64,000 bases of DNA from Gimesia maris (GTDB lineage Bacteria > Planctomycetota > Planctomycetia > Planctomycetales > Planctomycetaceae). The stretch is from positions 434,001 through 498,000 of the forward strand of contig NZ_CP042910.1 of the NCBI RefSeq assembly GCF_008298035.1, written 5' to 3'. Below are positions 54,672 through 64,000 of this stretch, one piece after another. The notes under the pieces were generated by a model that was given only the letters and a program-made list of their open reading frames with translations, was not told the DNA's origin and ran no database searches. Position numbers and translations under genes: made by a program. Position 1 is the stretch's first letter, and each line of letters starts with the position of its first letter.

Positions 54672-55232
54672 ATGGAAAGCTTCACAGTGCAGGGAGATCA
54701 CCAGGAGATGCCATCTGCTGCGGATCAGATTACCCGCGAGTATATTCTGGAATCAATCCATTTACTGGAACAGTCTGTTCATAAAATAGAGCACTGTCTG
54801 AACCAGTTGGATCGTAATCAAATCTGGTGGCGGCCTGAACCGGAGCTTAACAGCATCGGGAACCTGATCTTGCATCTTTGTGGCAACTTGAATCAGTGGG
54901 CCGTCAATGGGATTCCTGATTTGACAGATGAACGGCAGCGTGCGCTGGAATTCAGCTCAGAAGTCAGACTGACTGTGGATGAGTTAACTGGAATGATAAC
55001 TCAGACCGTCGCGCAGGCAAGCGCCGCTATTCAATCGCTCTCACCTGAAACCTTACTGGAATCACGAGAAATTCAGGGTTTTACGGTGACCGTCCTGGGA
55101 GCCATTTCTCATACGGTTCCCCATTTCGTCGGTCATACCCATCAGATCATCTATCTCACACGTCTGCAACTGGGAAAAGCGTACCAGTTTGACTGGTCCC
55201 CAGGTTCGCAGCAGAACCGTGTACCAATTTAG
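54672..55232 (+). CDS. DinB/YfiT-like metal-binding four-helix-bundle protein
   Basis: A 186-residue helical protein. NLILHLCGNLNQW supplies one His and HFVGHTHQIIYLTRLQLGK two more, the three-His metal site of the DinB superfamily (DUF1572 subgroup). Such proteins include thiol-transferases and damage-inducible proteins of unknown activity. The ATG at 54672 is used; an adjacent TTG gives one extra Met. It lies 14 bp after the ROK gene and may share its transcript. Confidence 0.8.
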   Translation: MESFTVQGDHQEMPSAADQITREYILESIHLLEQSVHKIEHCLNQLDRNQIWWRPEPELNSIGNLILHLCGNLNQWAVNGIPDLTDERQRALEFSSEVRLTVDELTGMITQTVAQASAAIQSLSPETLLESREIQGFTVTVLGAISHTVPHFVGHTHQIIYLTRLQLGKAYQFDWSPGSQQNRVPI

Positions 55233-55418
55233 CCAAACTCTTACGGTCTCAAAGTGTTTTCAAATACTCATTGTCTGCGATGATTCGTCAGGAAGAGCTC
55301 TGTCGAGAATCTCGTCTTTGAGAGGACGAAGTTTATTTTTAAGAGACAGTATCCACGTTACAATATCAACTCAGAATGTCTGTCTCTTCCTGATGAGGTC
55401 CGCAAAGGCGATAATGAT

Positions 55419-57206
55419 ATGTCCCGTAAAAGAAAAAAGTCTTTCAGTAAGACTGAGAAACGGGTTTCCAGCAAAACAGTTACTGCAGATCCATCAGAGG
55501 CGGGACCCCTTGTGGAACCGGGGCAGCAATCATCCCTGTTTCCCCATGCGAGCCGACTTCCTGTAGAGCTACGCTTTTTGTCGCTGTTGCTGATCTGGAC
55601 CTTTCTGGTTGCCTGCTTTCCGTTGCGGAATATGGATATCTGGTGGCATCTGCGGACAGGGCAATTGATTCTCGAACGAGGAACCGTGCCGTATTTCGAC
55701 TGGTTCACTTTCATTGATTATGATCGTCCCTGGATCGATCTGCACTGGGGCTTTCAAATCCTGGTAACCTGGCTTTATCGCTGGGGGGGCGTGGATTTAC
55801 TGGTACTGACCAAATCGTTCTGCCTGGCACTGACAATTGGTGTCGCCTGGTATGCTTCTGGCAGATCATTGCCTGCCTGCTGGAAAGTTTTGTGCTGGGT
55901 CTTACCGGTGATTTGTCTTTCCGGTCGTTCTGTTGTTCGTCCTGAAATGTTATCTCTGCTGTATCTTGCTGTCTGGATGTATGTCATCAGTAGACTGCCC
56001 TCGCATCCCAGGCTGATCTATCTGATCCCCATCATCACGCTCCTGTGGGTCAACAGCCATGCCTTATTCGTGCTGGGGCTGGTGGTCAGTGGAATATTTG
56101 TGCTGGATTATCTGATTCGGCTCCGGGCCCAGGGACGATTTGGCATCGACGCGCCCAGCGATTCACTGTCTGCTGTCACATTGATCAGAGCGGGTATCTT
56201 GACGGTAATTGCCTGTTTTCTGAACCCTTATTTTGAGCAGGGTGTCTTGTTTCCCCTGACGCTTTATGAAAAGTTTTCAGTCGATCAGGCATTTTATTCC
56301 GTGAGAGTCGGTGAATTTCAACAGCCGCTGGATTTCATCAGACAGCATGGCCTGGGAAACCTGTTTCTACTCTCACAGGTTCTACTGGCGATACTGACCT
56401 TCTGCAGTTTCATTCCTCTGTTACTGTCCAGGCGTGTGAATCCGTTTCGAATCCTGTTGTTCATTGCTTTTACACATCTGGCATTAAAGGCTTCGCGCAA
56501 TACGGCCATCTTTGCTCTGATATCGGGAATGATCTTATGCGATAATTTATCGGACTGGTTTCGGATGACGGTGTCACGAACAGAGCAGGAGCCAAACGGA
56601 GCAGGCGCTGGAAGATCTTTCCGATTTTTCGATGAATCGTTTCTGAAAAACAGTACCAGTACGCTCATCTTGCTGTTTCTGATGACCAGTGTGTTTACCG
56701 GTTACTGGCATCAGTGGGGAGGCGAAGGAAAAGTTCTGGGACTGGGAGAGCAGGAAGCATGGTATGCCCATGGAGCTTCGAAATTCGCAGGACAGCCGGG
56801 GATGCCGGATCGTGCCTTTGTTTCGAATAATGGTCAGGCGGCCGTTTATATTTTTCATAATGGGCCTGAGAGAAAAGTGTTTTTCGACGGTCGGCTGGAA
56901 GTCAATTCCAAAGAGACTTTTCAGTTGTATGAACAGTTTCAACAGCAGATGTCGTATAACACGTCTGGTTGGGCATATCTCCTGGAAGATGAAGACGGGC
57001 AACTTCCCGCGATCATTCTGGACAGTCGCTTTTCGCGAAACGAGATTAATGGACTGTTAAACAATCCGCAGTGGCGACTGGTATTTGCCGATCCGGTAGC
57101 CGCCGTTTTTCTCGATCAAAAGACAGCAGATCGACTGGCGCTGCCACTGGCAGACCCGACTCCACTACTGTATCCGCCAGGGATGAAAGTTATCAAAAGT
57201 GAATGA
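55419..57206 (+). CDS. Large polytopic membrane protein, GT-C glycosyltransferase-like
   Basis: A 595-residue protein with a basic N-terminus (MSRKRKKSFSKTEKR) and about ten membrane helices to residue 440, then a soluble C-terminal domain of about 140 residues. The first loop carries DIWWHLRTGQLILERG and DWFTFIDYDRPWIDLHW; the Asp/His-rich first periplasmic loop is like that of GT-C or PMT-like glycosyltransferases. Repeats of basic loops and SGRSVVRPEMLSLLYLAVW fit polyprenyl-phosphate-sugar users. The donor and acceptor are unknown. It stands between the DinB-like gene and an SGNH hydrolase. Confidence 0.65.
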   Translation: MSRKRKKSFSKTEKRVSSKTVTADPSEAGPLVEPGQQSSLFPHASRLPVELRFLSLLLIWTFLVACFPLRNMDIWWHLRTGQLILERGTVPYFDWFTFIDYDRPWIDLHWGFQILVTWLYRWGGVDLLVLTKSFCLALTIGVAWYASGRSLPACWKVLCWVLPVICLSGRSVVRPEMLSLLYLAVWMYVISRLPSHPRLIYLIPIITLLWVNSHALFVLGLVVSGIFVLDYLIRLRAQGRFGIDAPSDSLSAVTLIRAGILTVIACFLNPYFEQGVLFPLTLYEKFSVDQAFYSVRVGEFQQPLDFIRQHGLGNLFLLSQVLLAILTFCSFIPLLLSRRVNPFRILLFIAFTHLALKASRNTAIFALISGMILCDNLSDWFRMTVSRTEQEPNGAGAGRSFRFFDESFLKNSTSTLILLFLMTSVFTGYWHQWGGEGKVLGLGEQEAWYAHGASKFAGQPGMPDRAFVSNNGQAAVYIFHNGPERKVFFDGRLEVNSKETFQLYEQFQQQMSYNTSGWAYLLEDEDGQLPAIILDSRFSRNEINGLLNNPQWRLVFADPVAAVFLDQKTADRLALPLADPTPLLYPPGMKVIKSE

Positions 57207-57399
57207 ACAATGGCTGATTGGCAGCTCCTGAATTGACTCAAATTAAGCTGTCAAAATGAATTGGCGCTTGCAAAACGGAGCGGTTCACAGGACATTAGCT
57301 TGTACCCGGTCCAGGGGCTGGAAGAATTATTTTGTGTCAAACGACCTGCATGATTCCGCATACAGGTCTCCATCCTATATTTGAAGCAGGGGAAACAAC

Positions 57400-58803
57400 A
57401 TGAGATTTTCAATGGTCAGAACAAAGCTGATCTATACCATTACGCTGGGACTATTCTTAATGACAGCCGGTCTGCTGCAGGCTCAGGAAGCACAGCAGCA
57501 GTCGCACAAAGCGCCATTGTCAAAAATGGAACTGGAGTCGGGAGATTCCATCGTATTTCTGGGTGACAGCATTACTCACCAGTGTCTGTATACGCAATAT
57601 GTAGAAGATTTCTTTTACACTCGTTACCCCAGGATGCGATTGAAATTCCATAATGCGGGTGTGGGGGGAGCCAAGGCCTGGGATGCGCTGGCGCGTTTTG
57701 ATCGGGATGTGGCCGCTTACAAGCCCAAGTATGTCACGATACTGCTGGGGATGAATGATGGGCAGTATCAGCCATTCAATGAAGAGATCTTTCAGACCTA
57801 TTACCATGACATGAAAGAACTGATTACAAAAATTGAAGCCATTGGTGCCAAGCCCATTTTAATGACCCCTACGATGTTCGACGCCCGGGCAGCCAGAATG
57901 GGTACGCGAAAGCGTGATCCCAGTGCCGTCGAATTATACAACTCGGTACTTGCCTATTATGGAACCTGGTTGCGTGAAGTGGCAGCGGAATCCGGCTTTG
58001 GATTTGTCGACATGTATGGCCCATTAAATAACATTACCATTACCGCACGTCAGAAAGATCCCAAATTTACATTGATTCGTGATGCCATTCACCCTGATGC
58101 TCCGGGACAGGTGGTCATGGCTTATGCATTGCTCTCTGACATGAATGTACAACGTCGGGTTTCCCGCATCACGATCAGTGAAAAGGCCAATGGCGAGCCA
58201 GCAGCCGTTGTACGGGGAGGCAAACTGACGGATCTGGTATATGATGACGAAGGAGTTTCCTTCACCTGGCTGGCAGACAGTCTGCCCTGGGTTGTGCCCG
58301 AAGAAGCGAAACTGGGAGCCGAGCTGACGAAGCTGGGGCATCGCATGAGCCAGGAAGCTTTGTCAATTCACGGACTGCCTGCGGGACGCTATGAACTGTC
58401 AATCGACGGTGAAGTAGCTGGTCAGTATTCGAATACGACTTTAGCACAGCATATTGAATTACAGAGTAATCCGAAAACGCCTCAATACCAGCAGGCGATG
58501 AAAGTAGCGCTGTTGAACAAAGAACGCAATGATGGGCCTGTAAAAAATAAACGTAACAGCTGGCGCGCGTTTCAGCAGTTCGCCCGCATCAAACGACAAC
58601 TGGATGCCCAGGCAGGCGAAAAGAATGCTCAGCAGATCGCTCAACTGGACCGACTGGAGAAGCAACTGGCCGGCCAGGAAAAAGTTATTGAAGAGAGTGA
58701 AGCAGCTGCGATGGTATTGGAAGATAAGATTTACGAAGTGAATCAGCCTGTGGCGCGGAAATATGTCTTGAAGAAAGTAGCCGCTGGTAAGAAGCAGAAA
58801 TAA
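57400..58803 (+). CDS. Exported GDSL/SGNH hydrolase
   Basis: A 467-residue protein with a signal peptide (MRFSMVRTKLIYTITLGLFLM and on to QAQEA). IVFLGDSITHQ gives Ser57 in GDS, then NAGVGGAKAWD (oxyanion Gly), LLGMNDGQYQ (Asn) and DAIHPDAPGQVVMAYALL (Asp/His). These are SGNH blocks I, II, III and V. It hydrolyses esters, perhaps acetyl groups of polysaccharides. Residues about 340-467 form an extra helical region with coiled-coil character. A terminator follows. Confidence 0.9.
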   Translation: MRFSMVRTKLIYTITLGLFLMTAGLLQAQEAQQQSHKAPLSKMELESGDSIVFLGDSITHQCLYTQYVEDFFYTRYPRMRLKFHNAGVGGAKAWDALARFDRDVAAYKPKYVTILLGMNDGQYQPFNEEIFQTYYHDMKELITKIEAIGAKPILMTPTMFDARAARMGTRKRDPSAVELYNSVLAYYGTWLREVAAESGFGFVDMYGPLNNITITARQKDPKFTLIRDAIHPDAPGQVVMAYALLSDMNVQRRVSRITISEKANGEPAAVVRGGKLTDLVYDDEGVSFTWLADSLPWVVPEEAKLGAELTKLGHRMSQEALSIHGLPAGRYELSIDGEVAGQYSNTTLAQHIELQSNPKTPQYQQAMKVALLNKERNDGPVKNKRNSWRAFQQFARIKRQLDAQAGEKNAQQIAQLDRLEKQLAGQEKVIEESEAAAMVLEDKIYEVNQPVARKYVLKKVAAGKKQK

Positions 58804-58831
58804 CCCTGCAGCGACCCAAGTCAGGAAATTG

Positions 58832-58873
58832 AAAACAGGCAGCCGGAGAATTCTTCTCCGGCTGCCTGTTTTG
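58832..58873 (+). terminator. Bidirectional terminator
   Basis: AAAACAGGCAGCCGGAGAA, loop TTC and TTCTCCGGCTGCCTGTTTT form a perfect 19-bp stem with an A run on one side and a T run on the other. It serves the SGNH gene (plus) and probably the antiporter gene (minus). Confidence 0.92.
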
Positions 58874-58898
58874 TTTATAATTCAATGTGATTTGTGTT

Positions 58899-60335
58899 TT
58901 ACAGGAAAACGATCGTTAACAGGATCGACAGAGGCAATAACACAACACAGCTGTAAGCCATATATCCGAAAAAGCTGGGCATGCGAATGTTATTCTTTTC
59001 CGCGATCGCCTTGACCATGAAATTTGGACCGTTACCAATATAAGTCATGGCGCCCATGAAGACTGAGCCGAGGCTGATGGCGATCAGTGAGATTTCACTC
59101 ACTCCAGCGATTGCTGGTCCAGTTGTGCCAGCAGATTTCGCTGTTTCAAAGAAGACCACATACGTCGGGGCATTATCTAAAAAGCTGGAGAGTGTGCCTG
59201 TTGCCCAGTAAAACTCCCAGGGGGCATCAATACCGAGTGAACCGCCATAAACGTTCAGGATTTGAACCGGTGCCTGCATACAGATGAAGATCCCGACAAA
59301 CAATGCTGCGACTTCCAGAATGGCATCGTAATTGAAAGAGTTCTGCTGCCGGACACTTTTAGGTGTGACCAGCAATGAGATTCCAGCGAGTCCGAACATG
59401 CAGACTTCCCTGAAAAAGTGCGGCGCATGCCAGCCGTTTGTGTAAGGAACCGGTTTGGATGGATCAAACAGTGCGACACAGAAGATCACCAGGAGCAACC
59501 AGAGAAAGTTAAGACCACCTCTGAGTGCGAAAGGCTCAATGGATTCGGGTGGTGCTTCGACCTTTTCCCGGTTTTCCTTTTTATAACGTACCGTGTCATA
59601 GATGAAATAAATCGCCAGCAGGCAGAGGTTCATCGCCAGCCACATTGGCCATAGATTGAGTGTCCAGGTAAAAGGAACACCCCGCAAGAACCCCAGGAAA
59701 AGTGGCGGGTCGCCGATTGGCAGCAGACATCCACCGGTATTGCAGACGACAAAAATGAAAAAGATGACCGTATGAGCCACGTAGTCACGTTTTGCGTTTG
59801 CTTTCAACAGGGGGCGAATCAGTAGCATGGCTGCGCCGGTTGTTCCAATGAAACTGGAGATTGCGGCACCGATGGCGATGATGGCAGTATTCAGCCTGGG
59901 GCGGCCGACCAGATTTCCATTAAAAGCAATACCACCACTGATCACATACAGACTGAAGAGCAGGGCGATGAAAGGAATGTATTCTACTAAGATCGCATTT
60001 TTCAGAACGACGATGGCAGCCGGGAATCCGGGAGCAGACAGCTCGTGCGTTCCGTGATCGATTACCCCATGCCCATAAATGAATGTGTAATAGAGCAGGG
60101 TAACCAGGCCCAGACTGACCGCGACCAGCAGGCGGTTTTTGTTATGTTCCCACCACTCTTCGGTTTTGTGAATCAGGGGCAGAAAAGCAATACACAGTAA
60201 AAGCAAGGCAAACGGAATGACACTATAGAAGGCAGGTGGCTCAGCGTGAGCGTGCTGATCTGCGTGTGGTTGTTCCGTGGTGGATACTAAGTGTGTTGCA
60301 TCCAGTTGCGTAGACGTATCAGCGATTAAGTTCAT
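58899..60335 (-). CDS. NhaD-like sodium:proton antiporter / ion-transporter superfamily protein
   Basis: A 478-residue membrane protein with about 12 helices. Motifs: [44 protein letters not shown] and a second half with [34 protein letters not shown] and [19 protein letters not shown]. The paired [14 protein letters not shown] loops are typical for IT-superfamily transporters such as NhaD and CitM. The N-terminal tail is His-rich ([11 protein letters not shown]), suggesting a metal or pH-sensitive region. Na+/H+ exchange is likely. It is convergent with the SGNH gene. Confidence 0.82.
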   Translation of the reverse strand: MNLIADTSTQLDATHLVSTTEQPHADQHAHAEPPAFYSVIPFALLLLCIAFLPLIHKTEEWWEHNKNRLLVAVSLGLVTLLYYTFIYGHGVIDHGTHELSAPGFPAAIVVLKNAILVEYIPFIALLFSLYVISGGIAFNGNLVGRPRLNTAIIAIGAAISSFIGTTGAAMLLIRPLLKANAKRDYVAHTVIFFIFVVCNTGGCLLPIGDPPLFLGFLRGVPFTWTLNLWPMWLAMNLCLLAIYFIYDTVRYKKENREKVEAPPESIEPFALRGGLNFLWLLLVIFCVALFDPSKPVPYTNGWHAPHFFREVCMFGLAGISLLVTPKSVRQQNSFNYDAILEVAALFVGIFICMQAPVQILNVYGGSLGIDAPWEFYWATGTLSSFLDNAPTYVVFFETAKSAGTTGPAIAGVSEISLIAISLGSVFMGAMTYIGNGPNFMVKAIAEKNNIRMPSFFGYMAYSCVVLLPLSILLTIVFL

Positions 60336-60516
60336 CTCAATCGCCCTCCGTAGTTTGGGGATTATTGTAAGTGGGTTAAATCTGGAAAATCCATTTTCGT
60401 ATTGAACTGCGAAAACAAGAACTCTGCTTGTTTACTGGCGGCATGTAAAATCTGTGGATTATGGCATGATCGGAGATTGTGTACAATATCCAGATCGACT
60501 TGAATCCAAATAGTAT

Positions 60517-62490
60517 TTATGAATTTGCCAGCTGATTCCGATGTGCATCCGCAGCGATTGAACAGGGTTTCATTTCTGCAAGATATTGCTTAATGAGTTC
60601 AGCCGCCTGAGTGCTTTCCAGCAATTCCAGCGAAATTAAAGTTTTCCCGAGCACGATTGGCGGTTCGATCTGTAAAGCCAGCAGGTAAGCCGTCTGTTCC
60701 TGGGTCAGGAAATTCTGCTGAATTGCGATTTCACCGAATCGCAGACCTTTGAGCTCCTGCAGTTCCAGAATTTTGGAAACGTCATTCTCGGAGAGCATCT
60801 TTTCGGCAATGGCGAGTTCCCCAATTCGTGACTGCTTCTGCTGTTTTGAGCATTTAAGCAGTGCTTTGGATATGGTCGGAATATCGAAGACTTCTTTTGT
60901 CACCAGCCAGCGACTGAAGCGGCAGCGTTTGATTAATTTGTGCAGTTCCTGCTCATTTTTGCTGACAATTGAACGAACATGTACCTGGTTTCGCCCGTTT
61001 TCTTTGGACTCATACATCGCCTCATCTGCTTCAGCAACCAGTCGTTCTGCAAATCCTGTTAAGTCTCTAGGAGGGATTCCCACGACGGCTCCCAGGCTGG
61101 CCGTGACCGGGACTCGGGCTCCTTCGAATTCGATGACTTCGTTTTCGATCAGCTTTCGGAGTCGTTCCGCCAGGTCGCGAATCCCGTTTTCAGTAGGATT
61201 ATTGACCATGATCACGAATTCTTCACCACCATACCGACAGAAAACGTCTGAGCGTCTTGTGGATTCGCTGGCGACTTTGGCGACACGCTGTAAGACCAGG
61301 TCACCGAACTGATGTCCGTAGGTATCGTTCAGATTTTTGAAGCGATCGATATCTGAAAAGATAATTCCAATCGGTTGTGCATCGCGAGAGCAGGAGTAGA
61401 GTTCCTTCTCAAAATTTTCATTGAAGTAGCTGCGATTATAGGTTTTGGTCAGCGGGTCATGAATGGCTTTACTCTGGAGCTGTTTATTTTCTGATTCCAG
61501 CTTGTTTTTCTGTTCTTCAATGACGGCCTGTCGGGCAAACGCCTGTGTTGTATCGACCTGTGCCTTCATGGTCATCTGCACCAGTTGCTCGTTTGCTTTG
61601 GCCATGATTTCAAACGGGGATTCGATGTCATCCATATTAACCGCGAAAATCTGGGCGGCTTCCTCAAAGCGAACCTGTACCTGTTCCAGAAATCCATGCA
61701 GGTCATCGTGTGGCATGTTGTAAAATTCAGATGTTAAATCCTGAAGTTTCTGTAATGCCAGCCCACTGTTAACGGAACAGAAGTAGTCCCCAATTGCTGC
61801 AGAAGTAGCGATGATGGTGATCAGGTTGAAGTCGGGGTGTGATTCGAGAGTTTTCAGCTGTGCGACAGAGTCATGGTGATGTTGGATTGCAGTCTGGAAC
61901 TGTTCTGACAATTGCCAGCGTTCCATCATTTTGACACCCACCTCAGCGTGGTTGATTCCCAGTTCTGCTGATTCTACTTCAACAGACTCCCGTTGTTCCG
62001 TTTCAGCCTGTTCCAGAACAGATAATAAATCTGTCGGGATAGATCTGAGCATGGCGAGGTGACCAATATCCTGCAGCAGTCCGAGCAGGAAACTGTCGTA
62101 TTTTAAATCATTTCCGGATTTTGCAGCTAACAGCTCTGCCGCTGCTGACTGGATGATAGACTGTTTCCAGTATGAGTCAAATCGAGATTTGAGTGGACCC
62201 TGAGTGATTGCTGATTCAGAAAGTGAAAAGCTCAATGCCAGCGACGTAACGACCATCGTCCCCAGCAGTGGAACAGCCCGCTCAATACCTTTGCATTCTG
62301 ATCTTAATCCAAAAAATGAAGAATTACTCGCTTTCAAAATCTTTGCAGTAATTGCCGGGTCTGCTTTGATCGTATCAATCACTTCTTTGATATCTGTATC
62401 GGGATTCTTGGAAAGATCCAGCAATTTTACAGCGACCGCAGGCAAAGTAGGTAATTGATCAGAAGACCAGATTTTTTCAGGAGAAATCAT
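60517..62490 (-). CDS. HDOD-GGDEF diguanylate cyclase with C-terminal helical domain
   Basis: A 657-residue signalling protein. Residues 10-210 are an HDOD domain (LPTLPAVAVKLLDLSKNP, KAD-PAIT, NSSFFGL), an inactive HD-like fold used for protein contacts. A coiled coil (about 320-345) leads to a GGDEF domain (about 345-510) with HDPLTKTYNRSYF, SDIDRFKNLND and active-site GGEEF at 421-425, plus an I-site RxxD at 412-415 for product inhibition by c-di-GMP. The last about 130 residues look like a repeat of GELAIAEKMLSENDVSKIL and GEIAIQQNFLTQEQTAYLL, resembling an N-terminal secretion-ATPase-type domain. It should make c-di-GMP. Confidence 0.9.
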   Translation of the reverse strand: MISPEKIWSSDQLPTLPAVAVKLLDLSKNPDTDIKEVIDTIKADPAITAKILKASNSSFFGLRSECKGIERAVPLLGTMVVTSLALSFSLSESAITQGPLKSRFDSYWKQSIIQSAAAELLAAKSGNDLKYDSFLLGLLQDIGHLAMLRSIPTDLLSVLEQAETEQRESVEVESAELGINHAEVGVKMMERWQLSEQFQTAIQHHHDSVAQLKTLESHPDFNLITIIATSAAIGDYFCSVNSGLALQKLQDLTSEFYNMPHDDLHGFLEQVQVRFEEAAQIFAVNMDDIESPFEIMAKANEQLVQMTMKAQVDTTQAFARQAVIEEQKNKLESENKQLQSKAIHDPLTKTYNRSYFNENFEKELYSCSRDAQPIGIIFSDIDRFKNLNDTYGHQFGDLVLQRVAKVASESTRRSDVFCRYGGEEFVIMVNNPTENGIRDLAERLRKLIENEVIEFEGARVPVTASLGAVVGIPPRDLTGFAERLVAEADEAMYESKENGRNQVHVRSIVSKNEQELHKLIKRCRFSRWLVTKEVFDIPTISKALLKCSKQQKQSRIGELAIAEKMLSENDVSKILELQELKGLRFGEIAIQQNFLTQEQTAYLLALQIEPPIVLGKTLISLELLESTQAAELIKQYLAEMKPCSIAADAHRNQLANS

Positions 62491-62721
62491 TTTCTGTGAC
62501 CTTTAAGGAAATGTAAATCAATCTTTTGAATAGCTGTAATTAAAAAACTCTGTTTTCACCGGACGGTGTCCCGTATTACTGCCGCGTCTCCAGGGGCCTC
62601 TGAACCGAGTATTATAGATTGAGAGACGCAATGGTAAATTATGATGCGTATCAGCTGACGATGGTTGTCGCATGCCGAGGGAGTTTCAGAAGAACAGCCA
62701 TCATTGATCTACCGTGTTGTT

Positions 62722-63087
62722 TCAAGCGTTAGATGTGACCCAGCGTTCCAGTTTGCTTTTCAAGCTGTCGGGAGTAAATGGCTTGACCAGATAGTCAGAA
62801 ACACCAGCCTGGATCGCTGTAACGACTCTGGCACGTTCTGCTTCTGTCGTGATCATAATGACGGGAATATCTTTGTTACGCTGACGGATTTCTTTCAGAA
62901 GTTGAAGGCCATCCATGTTTGGCATATTCCAGTCACTTAACACGATGTCAAAACTCGAGGCAACAAACAGTTCTAATGCCTGAACGCCGTCTTCAGCTTC
63001 TGTTACATTTTCAATCCCCAGTTTCGATAAGCATCGTTTCTGGATGGTCCTCATTGTGCCGGAATCGTCTACAAGTAAAACTTTCAT
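62722..63087 (-). CDS. CheY-like single-domain response regulator
   Basis: A 121-residue receiver-only protein. VLLVDDSGTMR supplies the acidic pair, VLSDWNMPNMDGLQLL the phospho-acceptor D52, VIMITTEAE the switch Thr and LVKPFTPD the conserved Lys. SDWNMPxMDG is the hallmark of chemotaxis CheY proteins. It is followed on the same strand by the HDOD-GGDEF gene and preceded by CheX, so the trio likely forms one circuit. Confidence 0.93.
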   Translation of the reverse strand: MKVLLVDDSGTMRTIQKRCLSKLGIENVTEAEDGVQALELFVASSFDIVLSDWNMPNMDGLQLLKEIRQRNKDIPVIMITTEAERARVVTAIQAGVSDYLVKPFTPDSLKSKLERWVTSNA

Positions 63088-63154
63088 GGAATTAGCCTTT
63101 ATCTATTTTAAATTCGATTGGTCGTTCAAAATAACGTTTTGTTAAACAGGTCGT

Positions 63155-63646
63155 TTAGCGATCAGAAAACCCTGCTTCAATAGAAAAGGTTCCGATTTCT
63201 GAGTCAAAAGCAATACATATGGGAGACACATTAGATGGATAATGAACCGTGTGCCCCTTGCCAGTAATAATGTTTGGAATACTGATGGAGGCTTCCAGAT
63301 GTTCCAGTTGTGCCTTCGCTGATCCTGCAATCATGTTTGCCAATTCACAGACTGCATCACAGACTTCGTCGTTGATTTCATTTGTAGAGATACCAACCAG
63401 ACGATCCAGAACGCCTATGCCGACGCTCTTGGAGAGGCTTAATACAAGCGTCCCGGCTGCTTTTCCAGAAATTCCAATGACGGCACTCAACTCGTGCTGA
63501 GGAATGAGGTCCTGTTTCAGACTCAATCCGGTTCGTTTTGGCGTACAACCCAGCATCATTTCAAAAACAGAGATGGTTGCGCTAATGATGGGATTCACAA
63601 ATTCTGCGGTGAGTTCAGACTTACCGACGGTACTGGTTGACGTCAT
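63155..63646 (-). CDS. CheX-type CheY-P phosphatase
   Basis: A 163-residue protein of the CheC/CheX/FliY superfamily. The signature CDAVCELANMIAGSAKAQLE contains the E-x-x-N pair used to remove phosphate from CheY-P. GISGKAAGTLVLSLSKSVG is the paired beta element. There is one such motif, as in CheX, which works as a dimer. Its position directly before a CheY gene supports the call. ATG at 63646. Confidence 0.88.
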   Translation of the reverse strand: MTSTSTVGKSELTAEFVNPIISATISVFEMMLGCTPKRTGLSLKQDLIPQHELSAVIGISGKAAGTLVLSLSKSVGIGVLDRLVGISTNEINDEVCDAVCELANMIAGSAKAQLEHLEASISIPNIITGKGHTVHYPSNVSPICIAFDSEIGTFSIEAGFSDR

Positions 63647-64000
63647 TATCTAATTCCTGTTTCCTGAGAATCATTCAACTTCAGTGATTCAGTTATTCTG
63701 AGAATTTTGTAGAAGTCATGATGTCGATGGATTTCCACTACTGTTGCTCGAAATACACAACAGAAGCCACACGACGAACGATGCTTCAAAATTAAATGTG
63801 CACTTACAGCATAGATCACGAAAAAATACATGTGCCAAAATATCAACACGATATTCCAAATAAACATTCTTCGTCTTGTTTGAGATTGCTGAGATTTCCG
63901 GCTGTATGAACTGTAGTGGAGGTGATTCCTGCAAAATTAAGGCATATCCCTCCTTGTGAAAAATGAAATTTATTTCCCAGGGCAACTTGCAGGCATTGAA
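63647..64000. other. Window end, no gene supported
   Basis: About 354 bp upstream of CheX (minus strand). Minus-strand frames here (63716-63985) have unlikely composition. Probably promoter region of the CheX-CheY genes; no element identified. Confidence 0.4.

Noticed and set aside
63716-63985. Minus-strand frame near the window end
   Set aside because: Cys/Phe-rich unlikely composition and no ribosome binding site; probably non-coding.

Overview
The window looks like chromosomal DNA of a planctomycete, most probably Gimesia or a close relative (inference from gene content, no database search). The evidence is the mix of families: a secreted DUF1080/ThuA protein, a PVC-type dehydrogenase fused to a CxxCH cytochrome domain, a Tat-exported DUF1501 protein, three clustered sulfatases, Ycf48-type propellers, a PPi-type phosphofructokinase and many long signal-peptide proteins. 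Coding is moderately GC-rich and gene-dense. I see no phage, insertion sequence, CRISPR array or rRNA. One tRNA, tRNA-Leu(GAG), is present.

Layout. 1-5.7 kb: a truncated alpha/beta hydrolase, a Fur-family regulator convergent with a His-rich ZIP transporter, an OprP-like porin and a Cys-rich exported protein. 5.9-14.5 kb: a degenerate AroD-AroE-like fusion, a Zn/Cd P-type ATPase, then Xaa-Pro peptidase, accB, accC and PPi-phosphofructokinase, all on the plus strand. 15-21.4 kb: DUF1080-ThuA and PVC-dehydrogenase/cytochrome proteins, a C45-type hydrolase and a TPR protein. 21.4-26.8 kb (minus): hybrid histidine kinase coupled to a membrane thioredoxin-like protein, a transglutaminase-like protein and a DUF1501 protein. 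27.2-31.6 kb (plus): three overlapping genes (SbnA-like synthase, FAD/NAD(P)-binding protein, LysA/Y4yA-like decarboxylase) behind a strong sigma-54-type promoter. 31.6-38.1 kb (minus): two beta-propeller proteins and three sulfatases. 38.2-40.5 kb: small LRR and Sel1 proteins, a short gene remnant and the tRNA. 40.8-45.1 kb: a Ycf48/PIG-L-like/CBM9-like fusion and an RNase HII-like protein. 45.1-51.5 kb: SSS symporter, murQ plus a sugar kinase, SDR, M14 deacylase and parvulin. 51.7-60.3 kb: MscS channel, ROK regulator, DinB-like protein, large membrane protein, SGNH hydrolase and NhaD-like antiporter. 60.5-63.6 kb (minus): CheX, CheY and an HDOD-GGDEF protein.

How the genes may work together. 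Fur/ZIP/P-type ATPase point to divalent-metal homeostasis. accB-accC supply malonyl-CoA. murQ and the BadF/NagK-type kinase suggest salvage of N-acetylmuramic acid and amino sugars. The sulfatases and propellers suggest sulfated-polysaccharide breakdown. The best candidate for an undescribed system is the three-gene operon at 27.3-31.6 kb. Its first and third enzymes resemble steps of L-2,3-diaminopropionate/staphyloferrin B chemistry (SbnA, SbnH), an FAD/NAD(P)-binding protein sits where an SbnB-like enzyme would be expected, and no siderophore synthetase or transporter is adjacent.
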